This document shows, piece after piece, positions 1 through 9,458 of a DNA stretch of 64,000 nucleotides (positions within the stretch are counted from its first letter, which is position 1; the number at the start of each line of letters is the position of its first letter). The notes beneath the pieces were generated by a model. The model ran no database searches. It was not told where the DNA came from and saw nothing but the letters and a program-made list of their open reading frames with translations. The position numbers and the translations under genes were made by a program. The stretch comes from Nioella sediminis (lineage in GTDB: Bacteria; Pseudomonadota; Alphaproteobacteria; Rhodobacterales; Rhodobacteraceae). The stretch is from NCBI RefSeq assembly GCF_001879695.1, contig NZ_MNBL01000041.1:176359-240358 (forward strand), read 5' to 3'.

Positions 1-1423
<1,423 letters not shown>

Positions 1424-1455
1424 TCAGACACAATATTTAGGGGGTGCGGGTGATG

Positions 1456-1484
1456 TTGCGACAGAGGCGCCGATGCTCTATACC
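1456..1484 (+). promoter_or_regulatory. Probable promoter of the TetR-CPBP operon
   Basis: TTGCGA (1456-1461), a 17-base spacer and TATACC (1479-1484) form a plausible housekeeping promoter. Its -10 box is overlapped by the perfect inverted repeat at 1481-1498, the geometry expected for autorepression by the TetR protein encoded immediately downstream. Confidence 0.55.
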
Positions 1485-1498
1485 GACATGTGTCGGTA
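1481..1498. promoter_or_regulatory. Putative TetR operator, perfect 8-2-8 inverted repeat
   Basis: TACCGACA-TG-TGTCGGTA is an exact inverted repeat with a two-base centre. It sits across the -10 box and likely start point of the downstream TetR gene, 18 bases before its ATG. TetR-family repressors typically bind such sites as dimers and repress their own operon. Binding by this particular regulator is inferred. Confidence 0.7.
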
Positions 1499-1516
1499 GA
1501 ATCACGGAGACCCGCC

Positions 1517-2107
1517 ATGCGCGTTCGTAAAACGTCTAAAGACAGGGTTGACCAGATTCTGGATGTGGCGCTGAAGCTGTTTCTCAAACATGGCTATGCC
1601 GAGGTTCAGATAGAGCATATTCGCGCCGAAACGGGCCTGTCGCGCGGCGGATTCTATCATCATTTCGGATCGAAATCGGCGGTCATGCAGGCTTTGGTGG
1701 AGCGTGAACAGAATGCCCTTGCCCAGGCTGCCGGACCGGATCTCTGTGCCCTTCTGACCAAGGGGTCTTCCTATCTGGACGCGACTGCCGGCGTTGAGCA
1801 TAGCCTGAGCGCACCGGACGATATCACGCTCTATCTTGGCTATCTGGAAAAGGCACAGGACCAGTTTCTCGCACCTTTGATTGAAGAGGCCCTGTCTCAA
1901 ACCGGCAATCTGCCGATGCCCGCAGAGCACGCCGTGCAGATCATCCTGTCCGTCAATCACCGCATTACCCGGCAGGTTCTGACCGGGCATTGGGCGCAGG
2001 ACGCGGCGGTATCCTTTACCCGCAGCGCCCTGATCGGATGTGAAGCCATGCTCGACAAGCCCGGACTGTTCGCCCCGGTCCTGACGGCGTTGGACGATAC
2101 GGCATGA
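1517..2107 (+). CDS. TetR/AcrR family transcriptional regulator
   Basis: A 196-residue repressor-type protein. The N-terminal DNA-binding domain shows the TetR helix-turn-helix around residues 27-55 (IRAETGLSRGGFYHHFGSK), followed by a variable ligand-binding domain. An upstream GTG at 1490 is in frame, but it lies inside the operator palindrome and lacks a Shine-Dalgarno sequence. The ATG at 1517 has GGAGA seven bases upstream, so it is preferred. The stop overlaps the next gene by 4 bases (ATGA), so the CPBP protease is the most likely regulated partner. The inducer cannot be read from the sequence. Confidence 0.92.
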   Translation: MRVRKTSKDRVDQILDVALKLFLKHGYAEVQIEHIRAETGLSRGGFYHHFGSKSAVMQALVEREQNALAQAAGPDLCALLTKGSSYLDATAGVEHSLSAPDDITLYLGYLEKAQDQFLAPLIEEALSQTGNLPMPAEHAVQIILSVNHRITRQVLTGHWAQDAAVSFTRSALIGCEAMLDKPGLFAPVLTALDDTA

Positions 2108-2850
2108 TGGCGCTGGCCCCGTTCATCCTGCTGACCTTCCTGATCTCGCTTGTCGCCTTCGCGGGTATCTACTGGGTTCCGGGTGCGCAGTCGCCAGAGT
2201 CCGCGCGGGGTCTGCCGGTCTGGCTGCTCGCGGTCTGGGGACCGTCCCTTGCCGCGATCATTCTTGCAGCCCCATCCGGAGAGGTTGCAGGGCTCTTGCA
2301 GCGGGCAGTTATGCTGAGAGATGTGCCGCTGCCAGTCTGGATCATGGCCCTGACGCCGATCATGGCGCTGCTGATCGCCGCCTACCGACATGGAGGCCTG
2401 CCCGACGCGCATCTGCTGACAATCGCAATGGCCACCAAGCTGGTGCTGTTCAACCTGATCCTCGGCCCATTGGGCGAGGAACTGGGCTGGCGTGGCGTGA
2501 TGCAGCCCATGCTGGCGGGACAAATTGGGTGGTTCGCGGCCTCGCTGGTCGTGGGGGCGGTCTGGTTCATGTGGCACTTGCCGCTATGGCTGGTGGAGTC
2601 TCCCCAATCAGAACTGCCCATCCCGCTTTTCGCGGCCCATGTAATGGCCTACGCGGTGATCCTGGGGGGCATGACGCATCTCAGCCCCTCCATCGCGCCT
2701 GCGATCCTGTTCCATCTTGCCGTGAACGTCACGGCCGGGGTCGCGCTGATTGGCGGTCTCGGCGACTCCGTCAGTTACTTCCGCGCGACGCTGCTACCCT
2801 ATTGGGCGATCGCACTGGCCGTCACCGGGTGGGTGACGATCCGCGCCTAG
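2104..2850 (+). CDS. CPBP family intramembrane metalloprotease (CAAX protease/Abi type)
   Basis: A 248-residue, strongly hydrophobic protein with about seven membrane segments. The CPBP signature is complete: motif 1 GEELGWRG (E125, E126, R130), motif 2 with H158 in MWHLPLW, and motif 3 FHLAVN (H204, N208), giving the glutamates and histidines of this intramembrane protease family. Family members process prenylated or membrane proteins, and some are tied to bacteriocin immunity. The substrate here is unknown. It is translationally coupled to the TetR gene by a 4-base overlap. Its stop overlaps the stop of the convergent LysE-type gene by 4 bases. Confidence 0.9.
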   Translation: MMALAPFILLTFLISLVAFAGIYWVPGAQSPESARGLPVWLLAVWGPSLAAIILAAPSGEVAGLLQRAVMLRDVPLPVWIMALTPIMALLIAAYRHGGLPDAHLLTIAMATKLVLFNLILGPLGEELGWRGVMQPMLAGQIGWFAASLVVGAVWFMWHLPLWLVESPQSELPIPLFAAHVMAYAVILGGMTHLSPSIAPAILFHLAVNVTAGVALIGGLGDSVSYFRATLLPYWAIALAVTGWVTIRA

Positions 2851-3467
2851 GTCAGCGCGATCACGACCGCCACGCAGATCAGCAGGCCGCCCGCGATCTG
2901 GTTGGTCCGCTTCAACGCGCCGGGTGAGGTGATCAGCCGCCGCGCCCGGTCCACGAAACTGGCGAACATCAGATTGCCCATCACCGGTACACACATGGAA
3001 ATGGCGGCGATGATCGCGATGTCGATCCGGGTCAGTTGAGAGATATCAAAGAACCCCGGCAACATCCCCATGTAGAACAGGATTGCCTTGGGATTGGCCA
3101 GAATGGCTGCCAGCCCCGCGATGAAACCGGCCCAGGCCCCCTTGCGGTTCAGGCGGCTGTTGGCCTCGATCCCCTGGTCCGCATGCCGGATGATCAACAG
3201 CCCCATCAGCGCAAAGACCCCAACGGCCAGCCAGCGCAGCAGCACCATGATGCCCGTGTAGGTCTGCACGACCCAGCTCAGGCCCAGAATGGCCACAAGG
3301 CTCCACGCAACATCGCCAAGGGCAACACCCAGAATCAGCGGCACCGCCGCGCCGACCCCATGCGCCAGGGTACGCGCGGCCAGCGCCAGCCAGACCGGTC
3401 CCGGTGTCAGGAACAGTACGAACAGCGCCCCGGCGTAGAGCGCCATGTCAAACGCGGTGATGGTCAT
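2847..3467 (-). CDS. LysE/RhtB family amino-acid exporter
   Basis: A 206-residue inner-membrane protein with about six transmembrane segments. The family's N-terminal hallmark is present (LFLTPGPVWLALAARTLAHG, residues 18-37), together with the conserved GVALGD segment and the later NPKAILFYMGMLPGF motif. The family exports basic or neutral amino acids, homoserine lactones and similar solutes. The substrate here is unknown. It is the last gene of a minus-strand run that starts with dnaN or recF, 9 bases after the GNAT gene. Confidence 0.88.
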   Translation of the reverse strand: MTITAFDMALYAGALFVLFLTPGPVWLALAARTLAHGVGAAVPLILGVALGDVAWSLVAILGLSWVVQTYTGIMVLLRWLAVGVFALMGLLIIRHADQGIEANSRLNRKGAWAGFIAGLAAILANPKAILFYMGMLPGFFDISQLTRIDIAIIAAISMCVPVMGNLMFASFVDRARRLITSPGALKRTNQIAGGLLICVAVVIALT

Positions 3468-3476
3468 CAGGCGCCC

Positions 3477-4010
3477 CTAGAAACTGGGGCCAAGCAGGTC
3501 GATCACGGCCGCGTCATCCCATTCGATGTCCCCGAGTTGAAGAACCTTCAATTTGGTGTCTCTCCCCTCAAGAATACCGGTGCTGTGATCATTTTCGATT
3601 CCCATGTGGCGCACGGTGTTGTCCTTCGCGGCGAATCCCGTTCCCTCGTATAGCGGGCGCACGCCGAACAGCACGAGAAAATCGGCAAGAGTGGCGCTGG
3701 CACGCTCTTTGGTGGCTGTCATCAAAGCCGAGGCAATGCCCTTTCCCCGATGGTCGGGATCGGTGGCCACCTCGCCAATGCCGACGATCTGCACGCGTTC
3801 ATCGCCCATCCGTATCCACCGATATGCAAGCGCAAAGTGGCCCACCAGCACCCCGTCGATCCGCGCCAGAAGCCGCAAGTGGTGCCTCTGGTTGTAGAAG
3901 GACATGGAGCCATATCCGGCCTCATCGCCAAAAGCACGGGTGAGCAGCGCGGCAATCTCCGCGTCCTGCCCGCGTGTCAGGTCGATCTCGTGGATGGCTT
4001 CAATCTGCAT
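3477..4010 (-). CDS. GNAT family N-acetyltransferase
   Basis: A 177-residue acetyl-CoA-dependent acetyltransferase. Motif A is clear at about residues 82-98 (VATDPDHRGKGIASALM), with the R/Q-x-x-G-x-G/A pyrophosphate-binding signature as RGKGIA. The acceptor substrate cannot be predicted. It overlaps the 3' end of the VOC gene by 11 bases and precedes the exporter, so the three accessory genes are probably co-transcribed from upstream. Confidence 0.88.
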   Translation of the reverse strand: MQIEAIHEIDLTRGQDAEIAALLTRAFGDEAGYGSMSFYNQRHHLRLLARIDGVLVGHFALAYRWIRMGDERVQIVGIGEVATDPDHRGKGIASALMTATKERASATLADFLVLFGVRPLYEGTGFAAKDNTVRHMGIENDHSTGILEGRDTKLKVLQLGDIEWDDAAVIDLLGPSF

Positions 4011-4443
4011 CGCTTGGCCCCGGCAAGGTCAGGCTGCCGTCGTCATTCAGCGGCCAGAACGGATTCATCACCAGTTCCCACACATGCCCGTCGGGGTCCG
4101 CGAAATAGCCCGAATAGCCGCCCCAGAAGACTTTCTCCGGCGCTTTCAGCGGCGCGGCCCCTGCGGCCAGCGCGCAGGCATAGGCCGCATCTACCTCGGC
4201 CTCGGTCGCGAAGTTCTGGGCAAGTGTCGTGGCCCCGGTACCAAGCGCTGCACCGGGCCGTCCCTGATCCTTCGCCAGATCCTCCAGCCCGAACAGCCCG
4301 AAGGCAAACCCGTTGGCCTGATAGAACGTCACCGCCTCCTGGCTTTCGGGGTGCCTTTCCCAGCCAAGCGCTTCGTAGAATGCGCGGGCGCGCGCCATAT
4401 CGGCAACGCCAAGGGTAACGAGGGTGATGCGTTGCGGTGTCAT
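4000..4443 (-). CDS. VOC family (glyoxalase/bleomycin-resistance fold) protein
   Basis: A 147-residue single-module VOC protein with paired beta-alpha-beta-beta-beta repeats. It opens ITLVTLGVADMARARAFYEALGW and closes with YSGYFADPDGHVWELVMNP, a typical VOC metal-site strand ending in a glutamate. Members include glyoxalases, extradiol dioxygenases and resistance proteins; the role here is unknown. A longer start at 4458 is possible. The ATG at 4443 is preferred because it overlaps the recF stop as ATGA and has GGAGAG six bases upstream. Confidence 0.88.
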   Translation of the reverse strand: MTPQRITLVTLGVADMARARAFYEALGWERHPESQEAVTFYQANGFAFGLFGLEDLAKDQGRPGAALGTGATTLAQNFATEAEVDAAYACALAAGAAPLKAPEKVFWGGYSGYFADPDGHVWELVMNPFWPLNDDGSLTLPGPSDAD

Positions 4444-5558
4444 GTCGGTCTCTCCCATTCCCGAACGGCGGATTGCCCGTCCGCTTCCGTGATCTCAAAC
4501 GCCTGCGCCCGGTCGCCCAGTTCCGCGAACAGTTCCGGCCCGGTGCCGGTCATCCAGGCCTGTCCGCCAAGCGCGCAGATCTCATCGAACAGCGCCGCGC
4601 GCCTGCCAGCGTCCAGATGCGCCGCCACCTCGTCGAGCAAGACGAGCGGCGCAACACCGGTCTCGGCCTTCAATGCGCGGGCATTGGCAAGGATCAGCGA
4701 AATGAGCAGCGCCTTCTGCTCCCCCGTCGAACACAGCCGCGCCTCGGTCTGTTTCACGGCATAGACCGCGCCAAGATCGCTGCGATGCGGGCCAATCAGG
4801 CTGCGCCCGGCGGCCATGTCGCGGGGGCGGGACTGCATATGCGCGGTGGCGAAGTCGTCGGCAGTCACCAGCCCCTCGCTGCCCTCGCCCTCGATCAGGG
4901 ACAGCTCTGCCACCGGAAAGGCCGTTTCGGCGCCTTCCTGCGCCTCGGTCAGCCGTGCAACAGCCCCTGCCCTATACCGCGTGATTCGCTCCGCGGCGTC
5001 CGACATCTGCGCCTCGACCGCCTCGTACCACATAGCATCGCGCACCATGTCCTTGAGCATCCGGTTGCGTTCGCGCATGGCCTTCTCATGGGTCAGAACC
5101 GCCTCGCCATGATCGGGGAAAAAGCTCATGGTCATCCGGTCGAGAAACCGCCGCCGCCCCTCGGCCCCTTCGATCCAGAGGCGGTCCTGCGCCGGGATCA
5201 GCCAGACGATCCGCGCGAGGCCCGCCAACGCCAGTTGCGGCTCGGGCTTGCCGTCGATCTTGAGGCTACGCGATTGCCCCGCCTCGGCGCCTATCTCCAG
5301 CTCATGAAAGCGTCCGCCGGTGACCAGCTCGGCCCTGATCTTCCAGCCAAGCGCCTCGGGCCGCCGTGCCATTTCCTCCGCCGCCGCACGGCGCAGCCCG
5401 CGACCGGGGGACAAGAGCGACACCGCCTCGAGGATATTGGTCTTGCCCGCCCCATTGGGACCAAACAGAGCCACGGGCCGCCCATCCAGCACCATCGCCG
5501 CCCGCTTATGCGACCGGAAATGCGAGAGGCTCAGCGCCCGCACGTAAGTGCCCGCCAT
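4440..5558 (-). CDS. recF: DNA replication/repair protein RecF
   Basis: RecF is an SMC-like ATPase that helps load RecA at single-strand gaps (RecFOR pathway). The 372 residues carry Walker A FGPNGAGKTN near residues 33-42, the signature motif LIGPHRSDL, and Walker B LVLLDEVAAHLD near the C-terminus. Its ribosome binding site (AAGGAGAGG) lies inside a copy of a dispersed intergenic element at 5565-5600. It follows dnaN by 68 bases and is overlapped at its stop by the VOC gene. Confidence 0.97.
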   Translation of the reverse strand: MAGTYVRALSLSHFRSHKRAAMVLDGRPVALFGPNGAGKTNILEAVSLLSPGRGLRRAAAEEMARRPEALGWKIRAELVTGGRFHELEIGAEAGQSRSLKIDGKPEPQLALAGLARIVWLIPAQDRLWIEGAEGRRRFLDRMTMSFFPDHGEAVLTHEKAMRERNRMLKDMVRDAMWYEAVEAQMSDAAERITRYRAGAVARLTEAQEGAETAFPVAELSLIEGEGSEGLVTADDFATAHMQSRPRDMAAGRSLIGPHRSDLGAVYAVKQTEARLCSTGEQKALLISLILANARALKAETGVAPLVLLDEVAAHLDAGRRAALFDEICALGGQAWMTGTGPELFAELGDRAQAFEITEADGQSAVREWERPT

Positions 5559-5564
5559 GCCCCT

Positions 5565-5600
5565 CTCCTTCTTCTTGGGTCAAATACTCCCGCCGGAGGC
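5565..5600 (-). repeat. Dispersed intergenic element, copy A (recF leader)
   Basis: On the minus strand this reads GCCTCCGGCGGGAGTATTTG, then ACCCAAGAAGAAGGAG. The last 27 bases match copy B (6939-6965) at 23 positions. It supplies the Shine-Dalgarno sequence of recF. I recall GGAGTATTT-type elements of this kind in many Rhodobacteraceae intergenic regions, but that is memory and was not searched. Confidence 0.6.
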
Positions 5601-5620
5601 ACGATTTTTACAAAAATCGT
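5601..5620. terminator. Stem-loop after dnaN
   Basis: ACGATTTTTACAAAAATCGT can pair over 9 bases with a two-base centre. It starts 7 bases after the dnaN stop and directly abuts repeat copy A, and may be part of the same element. It is A/T rich with no separate U tract, so it is a weak terminator or a 3'-end stabiliser at best. Confidence 0.4.
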
Positions 5621-5626
5621 TCTACC

Positions 5627-6745
5627 TCACACGCGCATCGGCATCACGACATAGACCGCGCTTGTGTCATTGCCCTCGCGCATCAGCGTCGGGTCTCCGG
5701 AGGAGTTAAACAAGAACACCGCGTTTTCCCGGTCCACCTGGCTGGCGATCTCCAGCAGGTATTTCGCGTTGAACCCGATCTCCAGCTTCTCGTCGCCATA
5801 GGCCACGGCCAGTTCTTCCTCTGCCGCGCCGCTGTCGGGGGCGTTGACGGACAGGATCAGCCGGTCTTCGTCGAGCGACAGTTTCACCGCGCGCGAGCGT
5901 TCCGAAGACACCGTTGCCACCCGGTCCACGGCCTTGGCGAACTCACTGGCATCGACCTCCATCCGGCGGGTGTTCCCCATGGGAATCACGCGCGTGTAGT
6001 CGGGGAAGGTGCCGTCGATGACCTTAGAGGTCAGAGTGATATCCGGTGTGGCGAAGCGCACCTTGGTTTCAGAGACCGAGACCGCGATTGTCATCTCGTC
6101 ATCATCCAGCAGCTTGCGCAGCTCGCCCACTGTCTTGCGGGGCACGATCACGCCGGGCATGTTTTCCGCGCCCTGCGGCAGCGGCATGTCCACGCGCGCC
6201 AGCCGATGACCGTCGGTCGCCACGCAGCGCAGGGCCGGTCCGTCTTCGCCCTGGGCCACATGCATGTAGACGCCGTTAAGGTAATAGCGCGTCTCCTCGG
6301 TCGAGATCGCGAATTTCGACTTGTCGAAAAGCCTGCGCAGATCGGGCGCCTTGGCCGAGAAATTGGCGCTGTATTCCGAGGAGGTCATCACCGGGAAATC
6401 TTCGCGCGGCAGGGTCGCCAGCTGGAAGGAGGAGCGGCCCGCATTGACCTCCAGCCGACCAGAGGTGCCATCGTCGGAGAGCTGCACAAGCGCGCCGTCG
6501 GGCAGCTTGCGCACGATTTCATGCAGGGTCACGGCGGAAACGGTTGTCGCGCCGGGGCGTTCCACCACGGCGGCGGTCTTGTCCACCACTTCGATATCGA
6601 GGTCGGTCGCGCGGAAGCTGGCGGTGTCGCCCTCGGCCTCGATCAGCACATTGGCCAGGATCGGAATGGTGTTGCGGCGTTCCACAACGGACTGGGCCTG
6701 CGATACGGCCTTAAGCAATGCCGCGCGTTCGATACTGATTTTCAT
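5627..6745 (-). CDS. dnaN: DNA polymerase III beta subunit (sliding clamp)
   Basis: A 372-residue sliding clamp that tethers polymerase III to DNA. It begins MKISIERAALLKAVSQAQSVVERRNTIPIL and ends with the clamp C-terminus DTSAVYVVMPMRV. The three clamp domains are all present. The frame stays open upstream to 7012, but the family N-terminus fixes the start at 6745. It lies between dnaA (223 bases upstream) and recF (68 bases downstream), the usual order. Confidence 0.98.
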   Translation of the reverse strand: MKISIERAALLKAVSQAQSVVERRNTIPILANVLIEAEGDTASFRATDLDIEVVDKTAAVVERPGATTVSAVTLHEIVRKLPDGALVQLSDDGTSGRLEVNAGRSSFQLATLPREDFPVMTSSEYSANFSAKAPDLRRLFDKSKFAISTEETRYYLNGVYMHVAQGEDGPALRCVATDGHRLARVDMPLPQGAENMPGVIVPRKTVGELRKLLDDDEMTIAVSVSETKVRFATPDITLTSKVIDGTFPDYTRVIPMGNTRRMEVDASEFAKAVDRVATVSSERSRAVKLSLDEDRLILSVNAPDSGAAEEELAVAYGDEKLEIGFNAKYLLEIASQVDRENAVFLFNSSGDPTLMREGNDTSAVYVVMPMRV

Positions 6746-6910
6746 GTCCCTGGCTCCGACGATATGCGGGGCGGCGAGGGTAGCCTCTCCGCCCGCAAGC
6801 ACAAGTGTTTTTTCGAGTGTCCCCAATGCCGGGCCAAGGTCAATGGGGCGGGTGGAAAAAACCGGGGAAATGAGGCGAGATGCCGGGTTTCGCCGCCTTA
6901 CGGCGTCGAC

Positions 6911-6965
6911 CCGGGCGGGGGCGCTGCCCCCGCACCCCCGGAGTATTTTCGCCAAGAAGAAGGAG
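6911..6965 (+). repeat. Dispersed intergenic element, copy B, with GC-rich hairpin
   Basis: GGGGGCGCTGCCCCC forms a strong hairpin (about 6916-6930). It is followed by CACCCCCGGAGTATTTTCGC and then CAAGAAGAAGGAG. The second half matches copy A upstream of recF. It sits between the dnaA 3' end (6969) and dnaN, in the opposite orientation to both genes. It may act as a dnaA terminator on the minus strand. Confidence 0.6.
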
Positions 6966-6968
6966 CGA

Positions 6969-8357
6969 TCAGGCTTCCAGCATCCGCCGCAGCAGTTCCG
7001 CGTCCTCGGCAATCTGGCTGTCGACCGAGATCAGTTCTTCGATCTTGCGCACGCCGTGCAGGATCGTGGTGTGATCGCGCCCGCCGAATTTGCGCCCGAT
7101 CTCGGGCAGGCTACGGGTGGTCAGCTTCTTGCACAGATACATGGCCATCTGCCGGGGCCGCGCGATATTGCGGGCGCGGGATGGGCTCATCAGGTCGGAC
7201 TGACGCAGGTGGTAATGTTCGCAGGTCTTCTTGATGATCTCGTCCATGGTGACCTTGCGGTCAGACGCGCGCAGGATGTCGGACAGGCATTCTTGCGTCA
7301 GGTCCATGGTGATCTCGCAGCCGATCAGGTCGGCAAAGGCGAAGAGCCGTGTCAGCGCGCCCTCCAGAACCCGGACATTGGAGGAAATGCGATGCGCGAT
7401 AAACTCCAACACGCCGGACGCGATCTTGAGATCGGGGGTACGTTCGCGCTGCGCCTCGACCTTCTGCTGCAGGATGCCGAGCCGCAATTCGTAGTCCGTG
7501 GGGTGCAGGTCGACGACAAGGCCGCATTGCAGGCGAGAAGCGATGCGATTGTCCAGCTCTTCCATATCCACGGGCGCGCGGTCGCCGGAAATGATGATCT
7601 GTTTGCCCAGTTCCACCAGTGCGTTGAAGGTGTGGAAGAATTCCTCCTGCGTGGAGTTCTTGCCCGCGATGAACTGCACGTCATCGACCATCAGTACGTC
7701 GATCGAGCGGAAGACCTCCTTGAAGGACAGCGTGTCCTGGTCGCGCAGCGCGCGGATGAAGCGGTACATGAACTGTTCCGCAGACAGGTAGATGACCTTG
7801 AGATCGGGCTTGTTGTTGCGCAGTTCCCACGCGATGGCGTGCATCAGGTGGGTCTTGCCGAGACCGACCCCGCCATAAAGAAACAGCGGATTGAACGAGA
7901 CCGGGCCGCCCTCTGCCACGCGGCGCGCGGCGGCATGGGCCAATTCATTGGGCTTGCCGACGACGAAATCGGCGAATGTGAAGTTGGCGTTCAGGGTCGA
8001 TTCCGGCAGCTCCTGCGCAGGGGTGGTGGCAGGCGCGGAACGCGTGCCATTCGCGGCGGGCTTGGGTGCCGTCTTGGCCACGGGCTCGACCTGGGTCGCG
8101 CCATTGGCCCTGCCTTGCGCATCGACGGAAAACTCGATCCGGTCCACCTCGGCCCCGGCAGACATCATGTGCCGCAGGATCACGTCGCCGAAATGCTGGG
8201 ACACCCAGGTGCCGATGAAACTGGTGGGCACGACGAGCTGTGCAGTGCGGCCTTCGATCCCTTCAAAGGTTATCGGATCAATCCAGGCCGAAAAATTGTT
8301 CTTTCCAACCGATTTCAGCAGTTCGCCCCGAACGTGCCCCCATTCGTCTTGTGTCAT
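6969..8357 (-). CDS. dnaA: Chromosomal replication initiator protein DnaA
   Basis: DnaA is the AAA+ initiator that binds DnaA boxes and opens the origin. The 462 residues include domain I (MTQDEWGHVRGELLKSVG), an Ala/Pro-rich linker, the ATPase with Walker A YGGVGLGKTH and Walker B MVDDVQF, and the domain IV DNA-binding signature GGRDHTTILHGVRKI. The start at 8357 is supported by the family N-terminus. It begins the dnaA-dnaN-recF series and is preceded by a 580-base gene-free stretch up to the rpsT terminator. Confidence 0.98.
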   Translation of the reverse strand: MTQDEWGHVRGELLKSVGKNNFSAWIDPITFEGIEGRTAQLVVPTSFIGTWVSQHFGDVILRHMMSAGAEVDRIEFSVDAQGRANGATQVEPVAKTAPKPAANGTRSAPATTPAQELPESTLNANFTFADFVVGKPNELAHAAARRVAEGGPVSFNPLFLYGGVGLGKTHLMHAIAWELRNNKPDLKVIYLSAEQFMYRFIRALRDQDTLSFKEVFRSIDVLMVDDVQFIAGKNSTQEEFFHTFNALVELGKQIIISGDRAPVDMEELDNRIASRLQCGLVVDLHPTDYELRLGILQQKVEAQRERTPDLKIASGVLEFIAHRISSNVRVLEGALTRLFAFADLIGCEITMDLTQECLSDILRASDRKVTMDEIIKKTCEHYHLRQSDLMSPSRARNIARPRQMAMYLCKKLTTRSLPEIGRKFGGRDHTTILHGVRKIEELISVDSQIAEDAELLRRMLEA

Positions 8358-8937
8358 CCTGTTCCCGTCATTCTTCTGACACGGTCCTTTGCGGACCTGT
8401 GCGGGCGATCCGTTTGCCGCCCTAACCCTTTGCCTTCACGGTCCCCGCAGTCCGTGTCACCCTGCGCATGACTGATGCGGAACCCGCACCTTGCCCCGCC
8501 ATGCGCAAGAAAGGGAAACGACCGAACCCGGCCGATCAGATACCCCGATCCTGACAAACACGCACTGTCACCCGGCTCTGACGGCCGTGTGGTGATTCGT
8601 GCGAATATTCCCAGGTTGGAGGTCTCCGGACATGCGCTTAGGCGTCGGTTTGGTCCCGACTGGCCACAGACGCACCCTGAAAATCATGATACAGTGCCAA
8701 CTGAACCAGATCTTCAGGCCTCAGGCGCGGCGATAGGGTAAATCCGTCCCCAAGAGAGTTTCCCCTCAGCACTATCCGCGCCCGATGTCCCCCCAGACTA
8801 TGTGAATCGCTGAAACCTAAGCTAGCGGGACTCACGCGATCCTTTCAACGAAACTTCGCGCTTGACTCTGAGCTATCTGGAAACGAATCCGCCGGGCCCA
8901 TTCTAAGGGTGCCGAGAACAAGGAAATTTCGCCAAAC
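8358..8937. other. Gene-free region upstream of dnaA
   Basis: No convincing gene is present. The interval between dnaA and rpsT is a usual place for an origin or dnaA promoter. By eye I find no cluster of TTATCCACA-like boxes and no AT-rich unwinding tract; the nearest match, TGTGAATCG at about 8803, is poor. Short open frames here (for example 8475-8741 plus) have no recognisable protein features. It probably holds the dnaA promoter and leader. Confidence 0.4.
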
Positions 8938-8970
8938 AAAAAAGGCGCCCCCAATGGGACGCCTTGTTTT
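8938..8970 (-). terminator. Intrinsic terminator of rpsT
   Basis: On the minus strand AAGGCGTCCC-ATT-GGGGGCGCCTT folds into a strong stem and runs directly into TTTTTG. It begins about 20 bases after the rpsT stop. This is a classical rho-independent terminator. Confidence 0.85.
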
Positions 8971-8990
8971 CAAGGTGTTGCAGCCTTGCC

Positions 8991-9257
8991 TCAGGCGCCG
9001 AGCGCTTTCACGCGGGCCGACAGGCGAGACATCTTGCGGGCAACGGTGTTCTTGTGCAGGACGCCTTTGGTGACGCCGCGCATCAGCTCGGGCTGAGCTT
9101 CGCGCAGGGCAGCGGCAGCGGCGGTCTGATCGCCGGAGGCGATGGCTTCTTCCACTTTGCGCAGGTAGGTGCGGATGCGCGAACGGCGGGCTTTGTTGAC
9201 GGCGTAGCGGCGCTCGTTCTGGCGGGCGCGTTTCTTGGCTTGGGGCGAATTTGCCAT
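8991..9257 (-). CDS. rpsT: 30S ribosomal protein S20
   Basis: An 88-residue basic protein that binds 16S rRNA early in 30S assembly. The N-terminus ([26 protein letters not shown] without a break) and the Lys/Arg-rich helical composition are typical, and the length matches the family. It is monocistronic, with its own terminator. A 12-base palindrome TTGAAATTTCAA (9283-9294) sits in its upstream region. rpsT next to dnaA is common in alphaproteobacteria. Confidence 0.97.
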   Translation of the reverse strand: MANSPQAKKRARQNERRYAVNKARRSRIRTYLRKVEEAIASGDQTAAAAALREAQPELMRGVTKGVLHKNTVARKMSRLSARVKALGA

Positions 9258-9458
9258 GTGTCGGGTCCCTTCGTGGGTTCGATTGAAATTTCAAATGCGC
9301 ATCAAGCCCACGACCCGGGTTCCGTAACCGGCTCTCTGGCCAAAGCGGGCCTCACACGCATGTCTGGCGGCGCTATTAGGCCAAACCTGTCGGAAAGGGA
9401 AGACCTAAAGCGGTCAAGCCCGCTAGGGTGGCACAAGTTAACCAGCCGAGGGGATACC

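Noticed and set aside
6746..7012. N-terminal extension of dnaN to 7012
   Set aside because: It would overlap the dnaA 3' end and the repeat element; the clamp family begins at MKISIE, fixed at 6745.
8475..8741. Plus-strand frame upstream of dnaA
   Set aside because: No ribosome binding site, unusual composition (many Pro, Arg, His) and no recognisable motif; more likely leader or regulatory DNA.
8845..9294. 149-codon minus-strand frame covering rpsT
   Set aside because: It is a shifted frame over the certain S20 gene and has shadow-like composition.
9283..9294. TTGAAATTTCAA palindrome upstream of rpsT as an operator
   Set aside because: Only 12 bases of A/T-rich palindrome and no partner regulator; such sites occur by chance near AT-rich promoters.
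8964..9458. N-terminal extension of the PLP lyase gene to 8964
   Set aside because: It would read through rpsT antisense; the GTG at 9459 has GAGGGGA upstream and the correct family start.
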